Source: a virus
IMG/VR virus record: IMGVR_UViG_3300034105_001128
Coordinates: 1 to 64,000 of that record
Strand: one strand, 5' to 3'
Length of the DNA: 64,000 bases
The notes beneath the pieces were generated by a model that saw nothing but the letters and a program-made list of their open reading frames with translations, made no database searches and had not been told where the DNA came from. This document shows, piece after piece, positions 13,493-21,587 of this stretch (the stretch's first letter is position 1; the number at the start of each line of letters is the position of its first letter). Both the position numbers and the translations under genes were made by a program.

Positions 13493-14962
13493 CTAGCCTT
13501 CTAAATTGTCACTAATAATTCTACTGGATTCTGCCTCAGTAAGTCCAATTTCCGGGACTCTTGCACGCTCTCCAAAGAGTTGGGATAAGACTCCCCCAGA
13601 GGTTTGACGCTCCACGGTCATCCGGACGAACTCTTTATTCTCTTCTAATTTTTTAACTTCCCCTATGATCTTAAAGAGTCTGTCAATCTCTTGACCCGTG
13701 TTTGGATCGGGGTACCCGCCGTTTAATTCTTCTGCAAATCTAGCAAAACCTACTCTAGCGGCCTGCATTTCGATAATTGCGTTCAATAATCCCTTTAGTT
13801 GCTCTTTGGTATTAATCTCAACCGGTAGATTAAACGCACAAGAATTGTTAGGTTTGAACGCAGGGCAGTTGCTCGCAACGAAGCAAGTATTGCATTGACG
13901 AAAGGAAGTAGTGGTGCTTGTTAATACCGGAGCATCCCTAATTACGTCTCTTCCAGTATCATCTTTCTCAATAATTGTCTTACTTGTAACGCCAAAAACA
14001 GGCAAAGTTCTGATCTCTTCAGGGTCTCTAGGCTTGAAATCTTTCCGCACCTCTACCCCTCTGTTATCAGGTGCCAAGCCCCTAGTTTCCGCAGAACCTG
14101 CGCTATCTAATTCATCACTGTTATCAGATAACTTCTCTTGTGAGTATTTTTTATTCAACGAATTCTCCAGCTGCAGGTAGGACCAAATGGCGAGGCGAGT
14201 TACCTCATTACTATCATCATTAATAATCTTTTCAAAGTCTAGTCCGGCCCTCTCGATGATCGCCTTGTAGCGAGGACGAGCTTGGTCTTTCTGCTTCTTC
14301 TGATAGCGGACCAGTCTAGTGCCATCCCAGACAATTGTCTCACCTCTCATCATTGGACTTAACCAAGATAATGAACTCGCTGTAGCCAATGGGACCTGGC
14401 GTAGGTTGTCCGGCTTAGCGCACGCTATGCCATGGAACTGAAGGTCAGGGAATTGGCTTAATAGGGCCCTGGAGCGGGCTGAGAGACTCGTATCGTCTTC
14501 CAGTGACTCTCCGAGTAGCCCAACGTTGTTGTACTGCTCAGCAAGACCAAATAGGGCAGTGTGCCCAAGATCTTGGTGCCAAACAACTGAAAACTTATCT
14601 AAACCAAAGTCCTCACCAAAAGTGCGACGTTGATGATTAATCCAGTTTTGTCCCATGGCCCTAGCGTCTACCTCTGTGGCCAGGGTAATCCTATCCTCAT
14701 TGAGAACAAGCCAATCCTGGTAGGAAGCCGTATACTCTTCGATCTCACGCTCTGTCATTTCTAGATCGTTGATCTGATGCCCGCCACCATCTATGTAGAT
14801 CTTGATGTCATCCGGGAAACGTTCAGCTAATAAATAGTCTTTGGTCTTTGGGAGACCACGCTTGACTAGTCTGAAGTAGTTAATGCTGATGTGTTTAGCT
14901 CCGGCAGCTGCCAGAAGGTTTCTATGTGAGGGTACCTCTCCGCCCATGAAGACTATGTTCAT
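13493..14962 (-). CDS. TGT-like TIM-barrel protein with C-terminal Cys cluster (tentative)
   Basis: 489 aa. Residues 1-250 follow the plan of phage proteins related to tRNA-guanine transglycosylase/DpdA: an N-terminal MGGEVPSHRNLL strand-helix, KIYIDGGG, TEVDARAMG, VWHQDLG, VGLLGES, HGIACAKPD, then a SSLSWLSPM segment. This is fold-level resemblance; the usual catalytic Asp context (DSGAF) reads IDGGG here. Residues 270-350 are a hydrophilic linker; residues about 355-380 hold CNTC and a CPAF..NNSC pair, a likely zinc or Fe-S site; the rest is helical. It could modify DNA or RNA bases, but no preQ0-synthesis genes are in the window. Starts ATGA-overlapped with the HAD-like gene. Confidence 0.5.
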   Translation of the reverse strand: MNIVFMGGEVPSHRNLLAAAGAKHISINYFRLVKRGLPKTKDYLLAERFPDDIKIYIDGGGHQINDLEMTEREIEEYTASYQDWLVLNEDRITLATEVDARAMGQNWINHQRRTFGEDFGLDKFSVVWHQDLGHTALFGLAEQYNNVGLLGESLEDDTSLSARSRALLSQFPDLQFHGIACAKPDNLRQVPLATASSLSWLSPMMRGETIVWDGTRLVRYQKKQKDQARPRYKAIIERAGLDFEKIINDDSNEVTRLAIWSYLQLENSLNKKYSQEKLSDNSDELDSAGSAETRGLAPDNRGVEVRKDFKPRDPEEIRTLPVFGVTSKTIIEKDDTGRDVIRDAPVLTSTTTSFRQCNTCFVASNCPAFKPNNSCAFNLPVEINTKEQLKGLLNAIIEMQAARVGFARFAEELNGGYPDPNTGQEIDRLFKIIGEVKKLEENKEFVRMTVERQTSGGVLSQLFGERARVPEIGLTEAESSRIISDNLEG

Positions 14963-15423
14963 TCGTAGCGGTTAACCCTACTTCCAAGGTGGGCGTCTAG
15001 AAGAGCTAGCTTTTGTTTTTCTACCTCATTTTTTAGATCGTCCCACGGTTTTACTTGGCGGGATGTTCGAACAAACCTAGGTGAAGCAAACATGATTACA
15101 GGCACTCCCAAAGATAATGCCTCTGCACATCGGTCTGCATCTGGATCTACAAATAGCTCGACGCGTCCTTTAGATCTAGCTATAGCTAGCTGGCGGGACC
15201 GTAAGTCTTGGCCCTCAAAGAAGTACCTATCATCATAGATATCACCGTAACCAATAATTAGGTTGGCACGTAGCCAGTGCTCTGTCTGATCATGTGTAAG
15301 ATCTGAAGCAATAACAACCCTGTAGTGCTCTGAAAGAATTCTGTACAGCTTTACACCTTCTGGAATTGGATCTCCAGTTTCCGTTTTTAATACGCCTTCT
15401 AGTGCAACAAGTGCTGTAGCCAA
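14959..15423 (-). CDS. HAD-like protein with degenerate motif I
   Basis: 154 aa. The layout follows HAD hydrolases: ALVALEGVL where the nucleophile DxDGT would be, ASDLTHDQTEHWL for motif II, and FVDPDADRCAEALSLGVPV for motif IV. The catalytic first Asp is missing (ALE), so it may bind rather than cleave nucleotides. TTG start with GGAGG 8 bases upstream. Overlaps the TGT-like gene by 4 bases, implying a joint role. Alternative: an unrelated Rossmann-like protein. Confidence 0.6.
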   Translation of the reverse strand: MATALVALEGVLKTETGDPIPEGVKLYRILSEHYRVVIASDLTHDQTEHWLRANLIIGYGDIYDDRYFFEGQDLRSRQLAIARSKGRVELFVDPDADRCAEALSLGVPVIMFASPRFVRTSRQVKPWDDLKNEVEKQKLALLDAHLGSRVNRYE

Positions 15424-15426
15424 TTT

Positions 15427-15528
15427 TTAATCCTCCGGGGTTCCTTGTCTTGCGCAAATACATTTACAATCATCTATCTCACACACAGTGTAATCCATCG
15501 TGTGTTTACACTTTATGCAACTAACCAC
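15427..15528 (-). CDS. 33-aa zinc-finger mini-protein
   Basis: GTG start at 15528, eight bases after AGGAG, overlapping the stop of the upstream gene. The sequence holds C4-x2-C7, His9, C16, C21, C23 and C25, enough for one zinc site in a minimal knuckle. The TAA sits just before the TTG of the HAD-like gene, so the gene fits exactly between two longer genes. Function unknown. Confidence 0.6.
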   Translation of the reverse strand: MVSCIKCKHTMDYTVCEIDDCKCICARQGTPED

Positions 15529-16438
15529 GCAAAGTTCTCCTGATCAATGTAGATGCATCAGGTAATTCTACACCGTATACGTTCTTTTGTAAACCGGCAT
15601 CTTGGGCTGCTTTATGGTCTTTAATAGTCTTTAATGCTTGTATTACACCGGAACGTTTCCCAGCTTGCCATCGATAGTTGTTAAAATCAGAATATCCTGA
15701 ACCAACGGCACTGAATGCAATTTTTCTACCGCCGTGAATGTCATCAAAATGAGCAATTGCCTGTTCTGCAGCTAATTGCATTTTTGTTTCTGCGTTACGG
15801 CGATGTGCAGGATTGGTTGCGTTACGTACTTCTGATAACGCTGAAGAATAACGATTTATTAAATCTTTTGCATTAGCCTCGTCACGCATAGTTCTTTGTT
15901 CCCAAGCACGACTATAAGGGGGTTGTGGGTTTACATCAGGCTTGACTGTCCATGAGTCTGTTGTAAGATCATAGGCAGCGTATGGATTAATGTCCCTAAT
16001 ATTTGACTGTGGATTTACGTAGTATGTTAGTTCATACCCTTCCCAATTACGGGTGTTAGGCATAAGCTCAGCGCTGAATCCTTCGTTAAATGTCTGTGCA
16101 ATTTCTTTATCGGAATACCCAGCAAATTCTGGATTGTCCTGTCTAAACTTAATGTAGTCGATACCAATTAAACAATCAAGGTCACCTGGCTGTCTTGCGG
16201 CTGCCCATTGGTAAGATACGCCGGAACCAGCTAACCAAACATGTGTCCAGGTATTTGGACTAGTATAGTTCTTACCTAAGTAGTCAAAGAGCATAGAGAG
16301 TACACCAGTGCGTACCCAAGGTAGAAGCTGCTGTTCTTGAAATAACTTTGGATCTAATTCTGAAGACGGCTCACTAAAATAGGAAGTAGACCCCGGAGTG
16401 ATCTCCGGGGCCTCATAGTCAAAGTTTTCAAAATTCAT
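15521..16438 (-). CDS. nucleotidyltransferase-like protein
   Basis: 305 aa. WLAGSGVSYQWAAARQPGDL-DCLIGIDY (about 68-96) matches the GS-x(n)-DxD helical turn and metal-binding aspartates of the Pol-beta-like nucleotidyltransferase fold. Such enzymes add nucleotides to RNA, proteins or antibiotics. The C-terminal 150 residues are helical and basic. It stands at the head of a run that includes the HAD-like and TGT-like genes. No ATG alternatives; AAAGAATAGGCGT precedes the start weakly. Confidence 0.65.
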   Translation of the reverse strand: MNFENFDYEAPEITPGSTSYFSEPSSELDPKLFQEQQLLPWVRTGVLSMLFDYLGKNYTSPNTWTHVWLAGSGVSYQWAAARQPGDLDCLIGIDYIKFRQDNPEFAGYSDKEIAQTFNEGFSAELMPNTRNWEGYELTYYVNPQSNIRDINPYAAYDLTTDSWTVKPDVNPQPPYSRAWEQRTMRDEANAKDLINRYSSALSEVRNATNPAHRRNAETKMQLAAEQAIAHFDDIHGGRKIAFSAVGSGYSDFNNYRWQAGKRSGVIQALKTIKDHKAAQDAGLQKNVYGVELPDASTLIRRTLRG

Positions 16439-16492
16439 ACGCCTATTCTTTCATCCTAGTCGTGCTTACGTCTCGGCTTGAAGCATATAAAT

Positions 16493-16786
16493 TTACTTAG
16501 ATGCTGTTGAATCTCCCTGATTTGCTGCGTCTGCCTCTGGCTTCATGCCAGAAAGCTTAATTGCCACGTATTCTGCGGCGGACTGTGCTTGTAGATCAAT
16601 TAGGATTTCTGAGACATATCGGCGCACTTCTAGAAGTGTAGCCTCGCGCTCTACCGGAATTGCTAGAACGGATGTATTACGCTCTACAAATACATTTCCG
16701 CCCTTGTCAACAACTACTGCAAAGCCAAACGCAAGTTCTGGGATTGCAGGTGTTGTTTCGTCTTGTGGTGTTGTTTCTTTTGACAT
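16493..16786 (-). CDS. hypothetical protein with disordered ends
   Basis: 97 aa. Thr/Pro-rich N-terminus (1-17), then a beta strand pair (FGFAVVVDKGGNVFVERN) and a helix (LLEVRRYVSEILIDLQAQ), ending in a low-complexity tail. The plan resembles small actinophage virion or tail-completion proteins, but I cannot name it. GGAAAC precedes the ATG. Confidence 0.6.
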   Translation of the reverse strand: MSKETTPQDETTPAIPELAFGFAVVVDKGGNVFVERNTSVLAIPVEREATLLEVRRYVSEILIDLQAQSAAEYVAIKLSGMKPEADAANQGDSTASK

Positions 16787-16793
16787 GTTTCCT

Positions 16794-17375
16794 CTATTCG
16801 TATAGGCCCATTTTTTTACGATTTTGTTCTACCACATAGGTTTTTGCTGGACAAAAGTCACACAAGTATACCTTTGTGCCACCTGATTTTGCCGCGCTCT
16901 CTAAACCTAATTCTTTTCTTGCGTCTGCCGTGCTCTTAGGTATAAGTCGTTTGCTCTCGCTCTTCCAGTCATAGCAACCCTCTACAGGTCGCAAATGCAG
17001 GTTAAAACACTTCATCGCATCATCAAAAAATGTTGCCTTGGTAGTGTAGTAATCTGGGTCAATATCAGCAAGACCACCACCTACTTTATTTCGTAGATTC
17101 TCAACAACTTGCTTACGTACTTCAGGACGAGAGTATAACTTAACGCCAATTTTAGATAGAAAACCATTGTGCGGAATTCCAGCGGATTCATGTCGGTCTA
17201 CTAATACCTGTAGTGTGACGTCATCATCTGGGTGCCCCTCAAAGTCTGGGAGTTCTTCGATGGTTTTACAGTTGTAACAGTACAGCAGACGAATCTTAGG
17301 ACCTTCATCCTTGATCTCTGTGTAAGTGCCCTCATCGGCAGGCTGTGCGCCTCCGCCTAAAATAGGGATAGTCAT
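16794..17375 (-). CDS. CxxC zinc-ribbon hypothetical protein
   Basis: 193 aa. CYNC (33-36) near the N-terminus and CDFC (about 172-175) near the C-terminus can form one zinc ribbon bridging the chain ends, a common plan in phage DNA-binding proteins. The middle is helical. GGAGGAGC precedes the ATG, and a good promoter lies at 17405-17434. Function unknown. Confidence 0.65.
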   Translation of the reverse strand: MTIPILGGGAQPADEGTYTEIKDEGPKIRLLYCYNCKTIEELPDFEGHPDDDVTLQVLVDRHESAGIPHNGFLSKIGVKLYSRPEVRKQVVENLRNKVGGGLADIDPDYYTTKATFFDDAMKCFNLHLRPVEGCYDWKSESKRLIPKSTADARKELGLESAAKSGGTKVYLCDFCPAKTYVVEQNRKKMGLYE

Positions 17376-17404
17376 ATAGCTCCTCCAAATTGTCTTCTGT
17401 TATA

Positions 17405-17434
17405 ATTATAGCGGATAATCTCCGCAAGTGCTAA
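17405..17434 (-). promoter_or_regulatory. promoter with palindrome in the spacer
   Basis: On the minus strand: TTAGCA (17434-17429), 18 bases, TATAAT (17410-17405). The spacer carries GCGGA-TAATC-TCCGC (17411-17425, plus strand), a possible operator. It would drive genes 17375 to 11263. The -35 overlaps the stop codon of the upstream gene. Confidence 0.55.
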
Positions 17435-18210
17435 TCGCCGCGAGCAGCCCGGCCCATGCCCCAGTTAAGATACTTTAAACGTTCACTTTCATCTGTCATA
17501 CCTAATTTATTAGCCATGTAATGATATCCAGACATTTCTAGCTTTCCTCCACCAATTTTTACGGCATGTAAAACTGCTTTGTGGGCAATATCAACTTTAG
17601 AATCATGTTCTGGGCCTTGATTGCGCCCACCTGATTCGGCAGCAAGATTAATAGTATCTTCAACAGGATTTGAGTTTAATATTGCATCGGCCTGCTCTTG
17701 AATAGTCTTACTTTTACCAGTTACCTTTTTTTTATCAGTTAAGGTAGCGTCTGTAAGTTTAGTTTCTCCACGTACCGGGCGACCACGGCCTTGTACAATT
17801 GGGGCAACTCCACCACCCTCATGAACATCTTTTGCGGCGTTAGCACGTGCAAGAGCTGCGGCAATTGCGTCAGCTGCACGAATATCACTATTTCCTTTAG
17901 AATCATTCCCTATCATCATAGGGGTACCATGTGACTCAGGATCGAAGTTTTCCCGTGCAAAGTGAACATTGCAATAATTTCTATGCTCAGATTCACCATG
18001 AAATTTTACACGAATGTTTGCTGGGTGGCGTTGACGACCCACTTTACATACTTGTGGGTCCGTATTTTTACCAACATCTTTATAGTTTTGTAGGCTTTGA
18101 AATGGCGGCACAACATAATCACCAGTCATCTTGTCTACAACAGTAGACTCTTTTTTCTCAGGATTATTTGTAGTAGTGCTATTTTCTAAATTAAGATCGT
18201 CTTTCGCCAT
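17431..18210 (-). CDS. hypothetical protein, disordered N-terminus
   Basis: 259 aa. The first 60 residues are low-complexity; residues about 60-90 contain Cys and His (VCKVGRQRHPAN, HRNYCNVHF) that could bind zinc; the C-terminal domain (HKAVLHAVKIGGGKLEMSGY) is helical. It belongs to a run of unrecognised hydrophilic proteins between 16.5 and 21.5 kb that overlap head to tail. A virion-internal or ejected role is possible but inferred only from composition. Confidence 0.6.
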   Translation of the reverse strand: MAKDDLNLENSTTTNNPEKKESTVVDKMTGDYVVPPFQSLQNYKDVGKNTDPQVCKVGRQRHPANIRVKFHGESEHRNYCNVHFARENFDPESHGTPMMIGNDSKGNSDIRAADAIAAALARANAAKDVHEGGGVAPIVQGRGRPVRGETKLTDATLTDKKKVTGKSKTIQEQADAILNSNPVEDTINLAAESGGRNQGPEHDSKVDIAHKAVLHAVKIGGGKLEMSGYHYMANKLGMTDESERLKYLNWGMGRAARGD

Positions 18211-18212
18211 GG

Positions 18213-18392
18213 TTATTTACCTTTGCGTAGATTGTCTGCGTTCTTCCTAAGTTCTTTGTTATCACGAATGCCGGTAGTACCTGTGGTTTCATCGTCATCT
18301 TGAATGCCGCTAGCCGCTATATTTTTTCTAATTTCTTCAGCAGAAACTACTCCTGTACGGCGAAATGAAGCATTTCTTCCATCTTTATTCAT
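18213..18392 (-). CDS. 59-aa basic hypothetical protein
   Basis: Starts ATGAATAAAGATGG with AAAAGGGC upstream; overlaps the upstream gene by 8 bases. Basic, Asn/Arg-rich, with a central acidic Thr-rich patch. No motif recognised. Its fit between neighbours supports it. Confidence 0.55.
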   Translation of the reverse strand: MNKDGRNASFRRTGVVSAEEIRKNIAASGIQDDDETTGTTGIRDNKELRKNADNLRKGK

Positions 18393-18726
18393 TGATGCCC
18401 TTTTTTCTTTCCATAAAATCTGCCATAGAAACTACGTTCTCTGGTAAATGCTCCGTAACACCTGTCTCAAAATGTTCAGGTCGTGTCTGTGTTTGAGGCG
18501 ATTGAACTATGTTCGCGTCTTCATTTGAGGCTGGATCTAAACCTAAATAGGTAGATACTTTGCCTTCCCAAGAACCAAGTTTAGCTCTAGGTTCTTTGGG
18601 AGCAGCCAAATCTTTTTTAATAGGATCTATATAGGTTTGTTTAACGTGATCTACTAATTTAGTTTTTGCGTCAGCAATATTCTTTCTTTGCTGCATATAA
18701 CGTTTAGCAGACCCTTTTTTACCCAT
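18385..18726 (-). CDS. basic helical hypothetical protein
   Basis: 113 aa from the ATG at 18726, directly after the upstream TAA; an upstream TTG at 18768 has no ribosome site. The N-terminal 50 residues are a basic helix (KRYMQQRKNIADAKTK), the C-terminus disordered. Part of the overlapping unknown block. Confidence 0.55.
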   Translation of the reverse strand: MGKKGSAKRYMQQRKNIADAKTKLVDHVKQTYIDPIKKDLAAPKEPRAKLGSWEGKVSTYLGLDPASNEDANIVQSPQTQTRPEHFETGVTEHLPENVVSMADFMERKKGINE

Positions 18727-18727
18727 C

Positions 18728-19009
18728 TTAGTAGCTTGCGCCCATTTGATTGTTCTCAATGTCTGCAACAGGCATTGAAGAACGTGGCTTTGAGCTTGCG
18801 CCCATTTTGCCTGGCTCTACTTTGTTAGGTGTCTCTTGGTCAATAAACCCATAGTTTTGGAATGGGTGTAGTCCACGACGGTTAGCTAAAGTTATATCGT
18901 CACCAGTGCCTGAAGCAACAGTTGTGTTAGGGCGTACCTTGCGGTACTTGCCATCTGTTGATCCTTCTGATAAGCTTGAATTAAGTGAACCTGATTCGTT
19001 AACTGACAT
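18728..19009 (-). CDS. disordered hypothetical protein
   Basis: 93 aa, rich in Ser, Gly and Asn. GKYRKVRPNT resembles GGKAAYKVRP of the 19344 gene, suggesting a shared short motif in this block. The ATG overlaps the neighbouring stop (TAATG). Not recognised. Confidence 0.55.
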   Translation of the reverse strand: MSVNESGSLNSSLSEGSTDGKYRKVRPNTTVASGTGDDITLANRRGLHPFQNYGFIDQETPNKVEPGKMGASSKPRSSMPVADIENNQMGASY

Positions 19010-19344
19010 TATTTTTTCTCCCAGGTGGTTGCTGAACGAATGCCGTTATTGGCACCAGGCTTGGAGTTTGCATCTAGTTTCTTTCCTGCGTTACGTAAAG
19101 CGTCTTTTCGAGGTAAGCGTTCGCCAGATGCAGCACGACCTGCGTCACCGTATTGGGCCTCATATTTAACATCGGTACGGTCGAGCTCATTTTGGTACTT
19201 CTCTTCCGTAGTAGATTGTGGACCTGCATCACGAAGTGTGCCTGACTTTGCCATTGCGGTAATTTGCGCAACAGTATCTGATCCTCCTCCGGCACGTGAA
19301 GCATTTACTTGCTTACGGTCACGAACATAACTTAATAGTCCCAT
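19009..19344 (-). CDS. disordered, charged hypothetical protein
   Basis: 111 aa, Gly/Ala/Lys/Arg-rich with no hydrophobic core, likely unstructured. Starts at a TAATG overlap with the gene upstream. Membership in the 16-21 kb block is its only functional clue. Confidence 0.55.
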   Translation of the reverse strand: MGLLSYVRDRKQVNASRAGGGSDTVAQITAMAKSGTLRDAGPQSTTEEKYQNELDRTDVKYEAQYGDAGRAASGERLPRKDALRNAGKKLDANSKPGANNGIRSATTWEKK

Positions 19345-19493
19345 TATTTCTTACCAGCTTTCTTTTTAGGTCCTGTCTTATTTGAAGATTTTTTGAGCAT
19401 TTCTTCTCTAGCCTTTTGTTCTGCAGTCTTTACCTTTAAAGGCCTTACTTTGTAGGCAGCTTTACCGCCATCTGGGTTTTTAAGTGTACTCAT
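19344..19493 (-). CDS. 49-aa lysine-rich protein
   Basis: KNPDGGKAAYKVRPLKVK followed by a Lys/Glu helix and a Lys-rich end (GPKKKAGKK). Preceded by GGGAGAT; its TAA overlaps the next ATG. A nucleic-acid-binding tail is likely from charge alone. Confidence 0.55.
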   Translation of the reverse strand: MSTLKNPDGGKAAYKVRPLKVKTAEQKAREEMLKKSSNKTGPKKKAGKK

Positions 19494-19524
19494 ATATAAA
19501 TTATCTCCCTATTTCCTTAGAATG

Positions 19525-19686
19525 TCAAGCCATACCGCGTTTAGCGTGGTATGTATATTTAGCGTTTCTACAGTCTGGGCATAGCCCATTATGTGAATAG
19601 ATAGCCTCAAGTGGGGTTAAGAAATGCCCACACTTTGGGCAAAGGGTGCTACCTTCGTATACAGTCTCAGTATTAATATCTTCCAT
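19525..19686 (-). CDS. 53-aa zinc-ribbon protein
   Basis: CPKC (16-19) and CPDC (36-39), spaced 16 apart, form a classical zinc ribbon, followed by a basic tail (YHAKRG). The ATG overlaps the upstream stop by one base (TAATG). Such mini-ribbons often bind nucleic acid or a polymerase; the target is unknown. Confidence 0.65.
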   Translation of the reverse strand: MEDINTETVYEGSTLCPKCGHFLTPLEAIYSHNGLCPDCRNAKYTYHAKRGMA

Positions 19687-20045
19687 TACCAAATACTTTC
19701 AGACATATTACGAGCTGTTCCTGTGTAGGAACCCTTTTCTCCGGTAAAGTCTACACGCTCTGGTTGGAATTGGCTGTTTACATCCATTACATCTAAAATA
19801 CCAAGCTCACGAGTTCGGTAGCCAAATCGTGGCGGGAATAGATTTACTTGGGGTAAGGGTGGTCGAACAAGATCTGGAATTAAAGATGCAGGTATAGTTG
19901 CAGACTTTAATGCTCGAGCCATAAATGCTTCTTGAGGATTAGAGAATGGCCCCATGTAATCATAACGAAGTAGCGATGGTTCTGGATCTTCGCTTACAAT
20001 CCCACGGCCCTTACTATGATCATAGACTCCATCTTGATTCATCAT
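19686..20045 (-). CDS. hypothetical protein, Pro-rich
   Basis: 119 aa, with an aromatic/Pro-rich middle (PPLPQVNLFPPRFGYRTREL). ATG at 20045 overlaps the upstream stop by 4 bases. No family recognised. Confidence 0.55.
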   Translation of the reverse strand: MMNQDGVYDHSKGRGIVSEDPEPSLLRYDYMGPFSNPQEAFMARALKSATIPASLIPDLVRPPLPQVNLFPPRFGYRTRELGILDVMDVNSQFQPERVDFTGEKGSYTGTARNMSESIW

Positions 20046-20755
20046 GGACGAGTACGACCACGTCTAGCTGAGGGGAGTCCTGGTCCTTCTCCTACAGGAA
20101 CAAGATTTCCACTTCTACGTGCACCTTCTAAACTAGAACCAAAAGATGTTCCAGAAGTTGCCTCGCCTGTGGGCATAACACGACCATGTGGTGCGTACTC
20201 CATTCGAAGATGAATGTCTTTATGTCCTGGATGATCTTGGTTCCACAAGTGTCCTGGATTTTCACCGTTGTTACGGCGTCCCTGAATACTTTCGCGTTCT
20301 TGCGCTAATTCACCTGAAAGTTTTTTATGCATGCCGCCCCATCTAACTTGGGCCGCATCTTTTGCAGATTTATCTTTTCCAACTTTTAATAGGCTAGCTA
20401 AATGATTTACAACGTGCTCTTTACTATACCATGTGCGTGTTGTATCTCGTGCACCTTGACCCTTGTGTTCAATAAACTGTGGGATTGCAGAGTATGAAAC
20501 TCCTTTAGAGTTATTTGGACCAATACCAAAAATATTTCCTACTTCATGGTTAGACATAAGTCCTATACCATTGTGGTCTAAAGGTACTCCTTTAGCAAAT
20601 GATGGCCTATCACCAAGTGTCCATGGTCGTGGGAACTGAGTATCCCCATCAGAAGGGGCAGCTGGAGCAGGAATAATAGGTGCAGCGGCTTCAATATCTG
20701 CCCACGGAGTTAACTCACGATTTCTACTGCGTCTTTGATTTACTTCGTCTGCCAT
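20042..20755 (-). CDS. hypothetical protein with helical centre
   Basis: 237 aa from the ATG at 20755, which overlaps the previous TAA (TAATGG); an ATG three codons earlier is an alternative. The N-terminal 90 residues are Pro-rich; the centre (WYSKEHVVNHLASLLKVGK) is helical; the C-terminus is a basic Gly/Arg tail. Unknown. Confidence 0.6.
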   Translation of the reverse strand: MADEVNQRRSRNRELTPWADIEAAAPIIPAPAAPSDGDTQFPRPWTLGDRPSFAKGVPLDHNGIGLMSNHEVGNIFGIGPNNSKGVSYSAIPQFIEHKGQGARDTTRTWYSKEHVVNHLASLLKVGKDKSAKDAAQVRWGGMHKKLSGELAQERESIQGRRNNGENPGHLWNQDHPGHKDIHLRMEYAPHGRVMPTGEATSGTSFGSSLEGARRSGNLVPVGEGPGLPSARRGRTRP

Positions 20756-21291
20756 TATTTCCACCTAGGTTTCAAATGCTGAAAGTATTGTGCTGTACGG
20801 GGATTAAATTCTGCGGGTATGTTAGCTGATACATCAGCCTTACCATCGTTAACAAGGTGCGGTGCGGGCACCAACTCTTGATCTGGGGCATAACGCGCTG
20901 TGATCATAACTAATGATCCATCATTATCTATTTGCTTAAACATCTTAGGGTTTACGCGACGATCTGGTTCTAAACCTTCAGGCCACATATACTGTGCTGG
21001 ATCAATACGCTCACCTTTGTGGACACCACGTTGATATGCACGCTGGTTCTGTCTATTCTTTAATGAGTCCAGTACTGTATCTGTACCGTTACCCTTATCA
21101 TCACGACGTGAACGAATGGTTCCTAAATAACCATCTGGATATTCTGCTTGGGGAGCACGGCCTACACCTAAACGGGCAAAGTCCATACCGCTACGTGGAA
21201 CGATGGGAGTACCGCCACCACCTGTGGTGGTGTACGCTCCGATATAACCGCTAGCACCTAGGTACTGCCAGTTTTGATGTGACTGAGGCAT
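20755..21291 (-). CDS. hypothetical protein, glycine-rich N-terminus
   Basis: 178 aa. The first 30 residues are Gly/Tyr/Thr-rich (GYIGAYTTTGGGGTP), then basic; the C-terminal half has MITARYAPDQELVPAPHLV. Overlaps the next gene by one base. Not recognised; part of the unknown block. Confidence 0.6.
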   Translation of the reverse strand: MPQSHQNWQYLGASGYIGAYTTTGGGGTPIVPRSGMDFARLGVGRAPQAEYPDGYLGTIRSRRDDKGNGTDTVLDSLKNRQNQRAYQRGVHKGERIDPAQYMWPEGLEPDRRVNPKMFKQIDNDGSLVMITARYAPDQELVPAPHLVNDGKADVSANIPAEFNPRTAQYFQHLKPRWK

Positions 21292-21293
21292 AG

Positions 21294-21524
21294 TTAAGCA
21301 ATCCTATCAGAAACTATATGCTTTCCCAAAATATTCATGTGAATGCTATCTCCCACAGGCTGATTGCAATGCCCACAGTTACCGCCTGAAGTTTTAGAAA
21401 TATCAGGTACAAAATCACTTACAACTCTTTTAACAGTGTCTGCGTGTTCTGGACCAAAAGGTTTGGAACGTGAGGCATCACCTTTACGGTTAGGGTCATT
21501 AGATCTATCATTAGCCATGACCAC
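21294..21524 (-). CDS. CxxC hypothetical protein
   Basis: 76 aa from GTG (AGGG six bases upstream); the ATG at 21518 is an alternative. GNCGHC with later His residues could bind zinc. Disordered basic N-terminus. First gene of the 16-21 kb block. Confidence 0.55.
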   Translation of the reverse strand: MVMANDRSNDPNRKGDASRSKPFGPEHADTVKRVVSDFVPDISKTSGGNCGHCNQPVGDSIHMNILGKHIVSDRIA

Positions 21525-21541
21525 ATAATACCCTGAAATGC

Positions 21542-21566
21542 AAAAAACCGGAGGGTGTACCTCCGG
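21542..21566 (-). terminator. rho-independent terminator after holin-like gene
   Basis: On the minus strand CCGGAGG pairs with CCTCCGG (21548-21554/21560-21566), followed by TTTTTTG. Confidence 0.75.
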
Positions 21567-21587
21567 CCTTTTACATCTTAAACTAAA

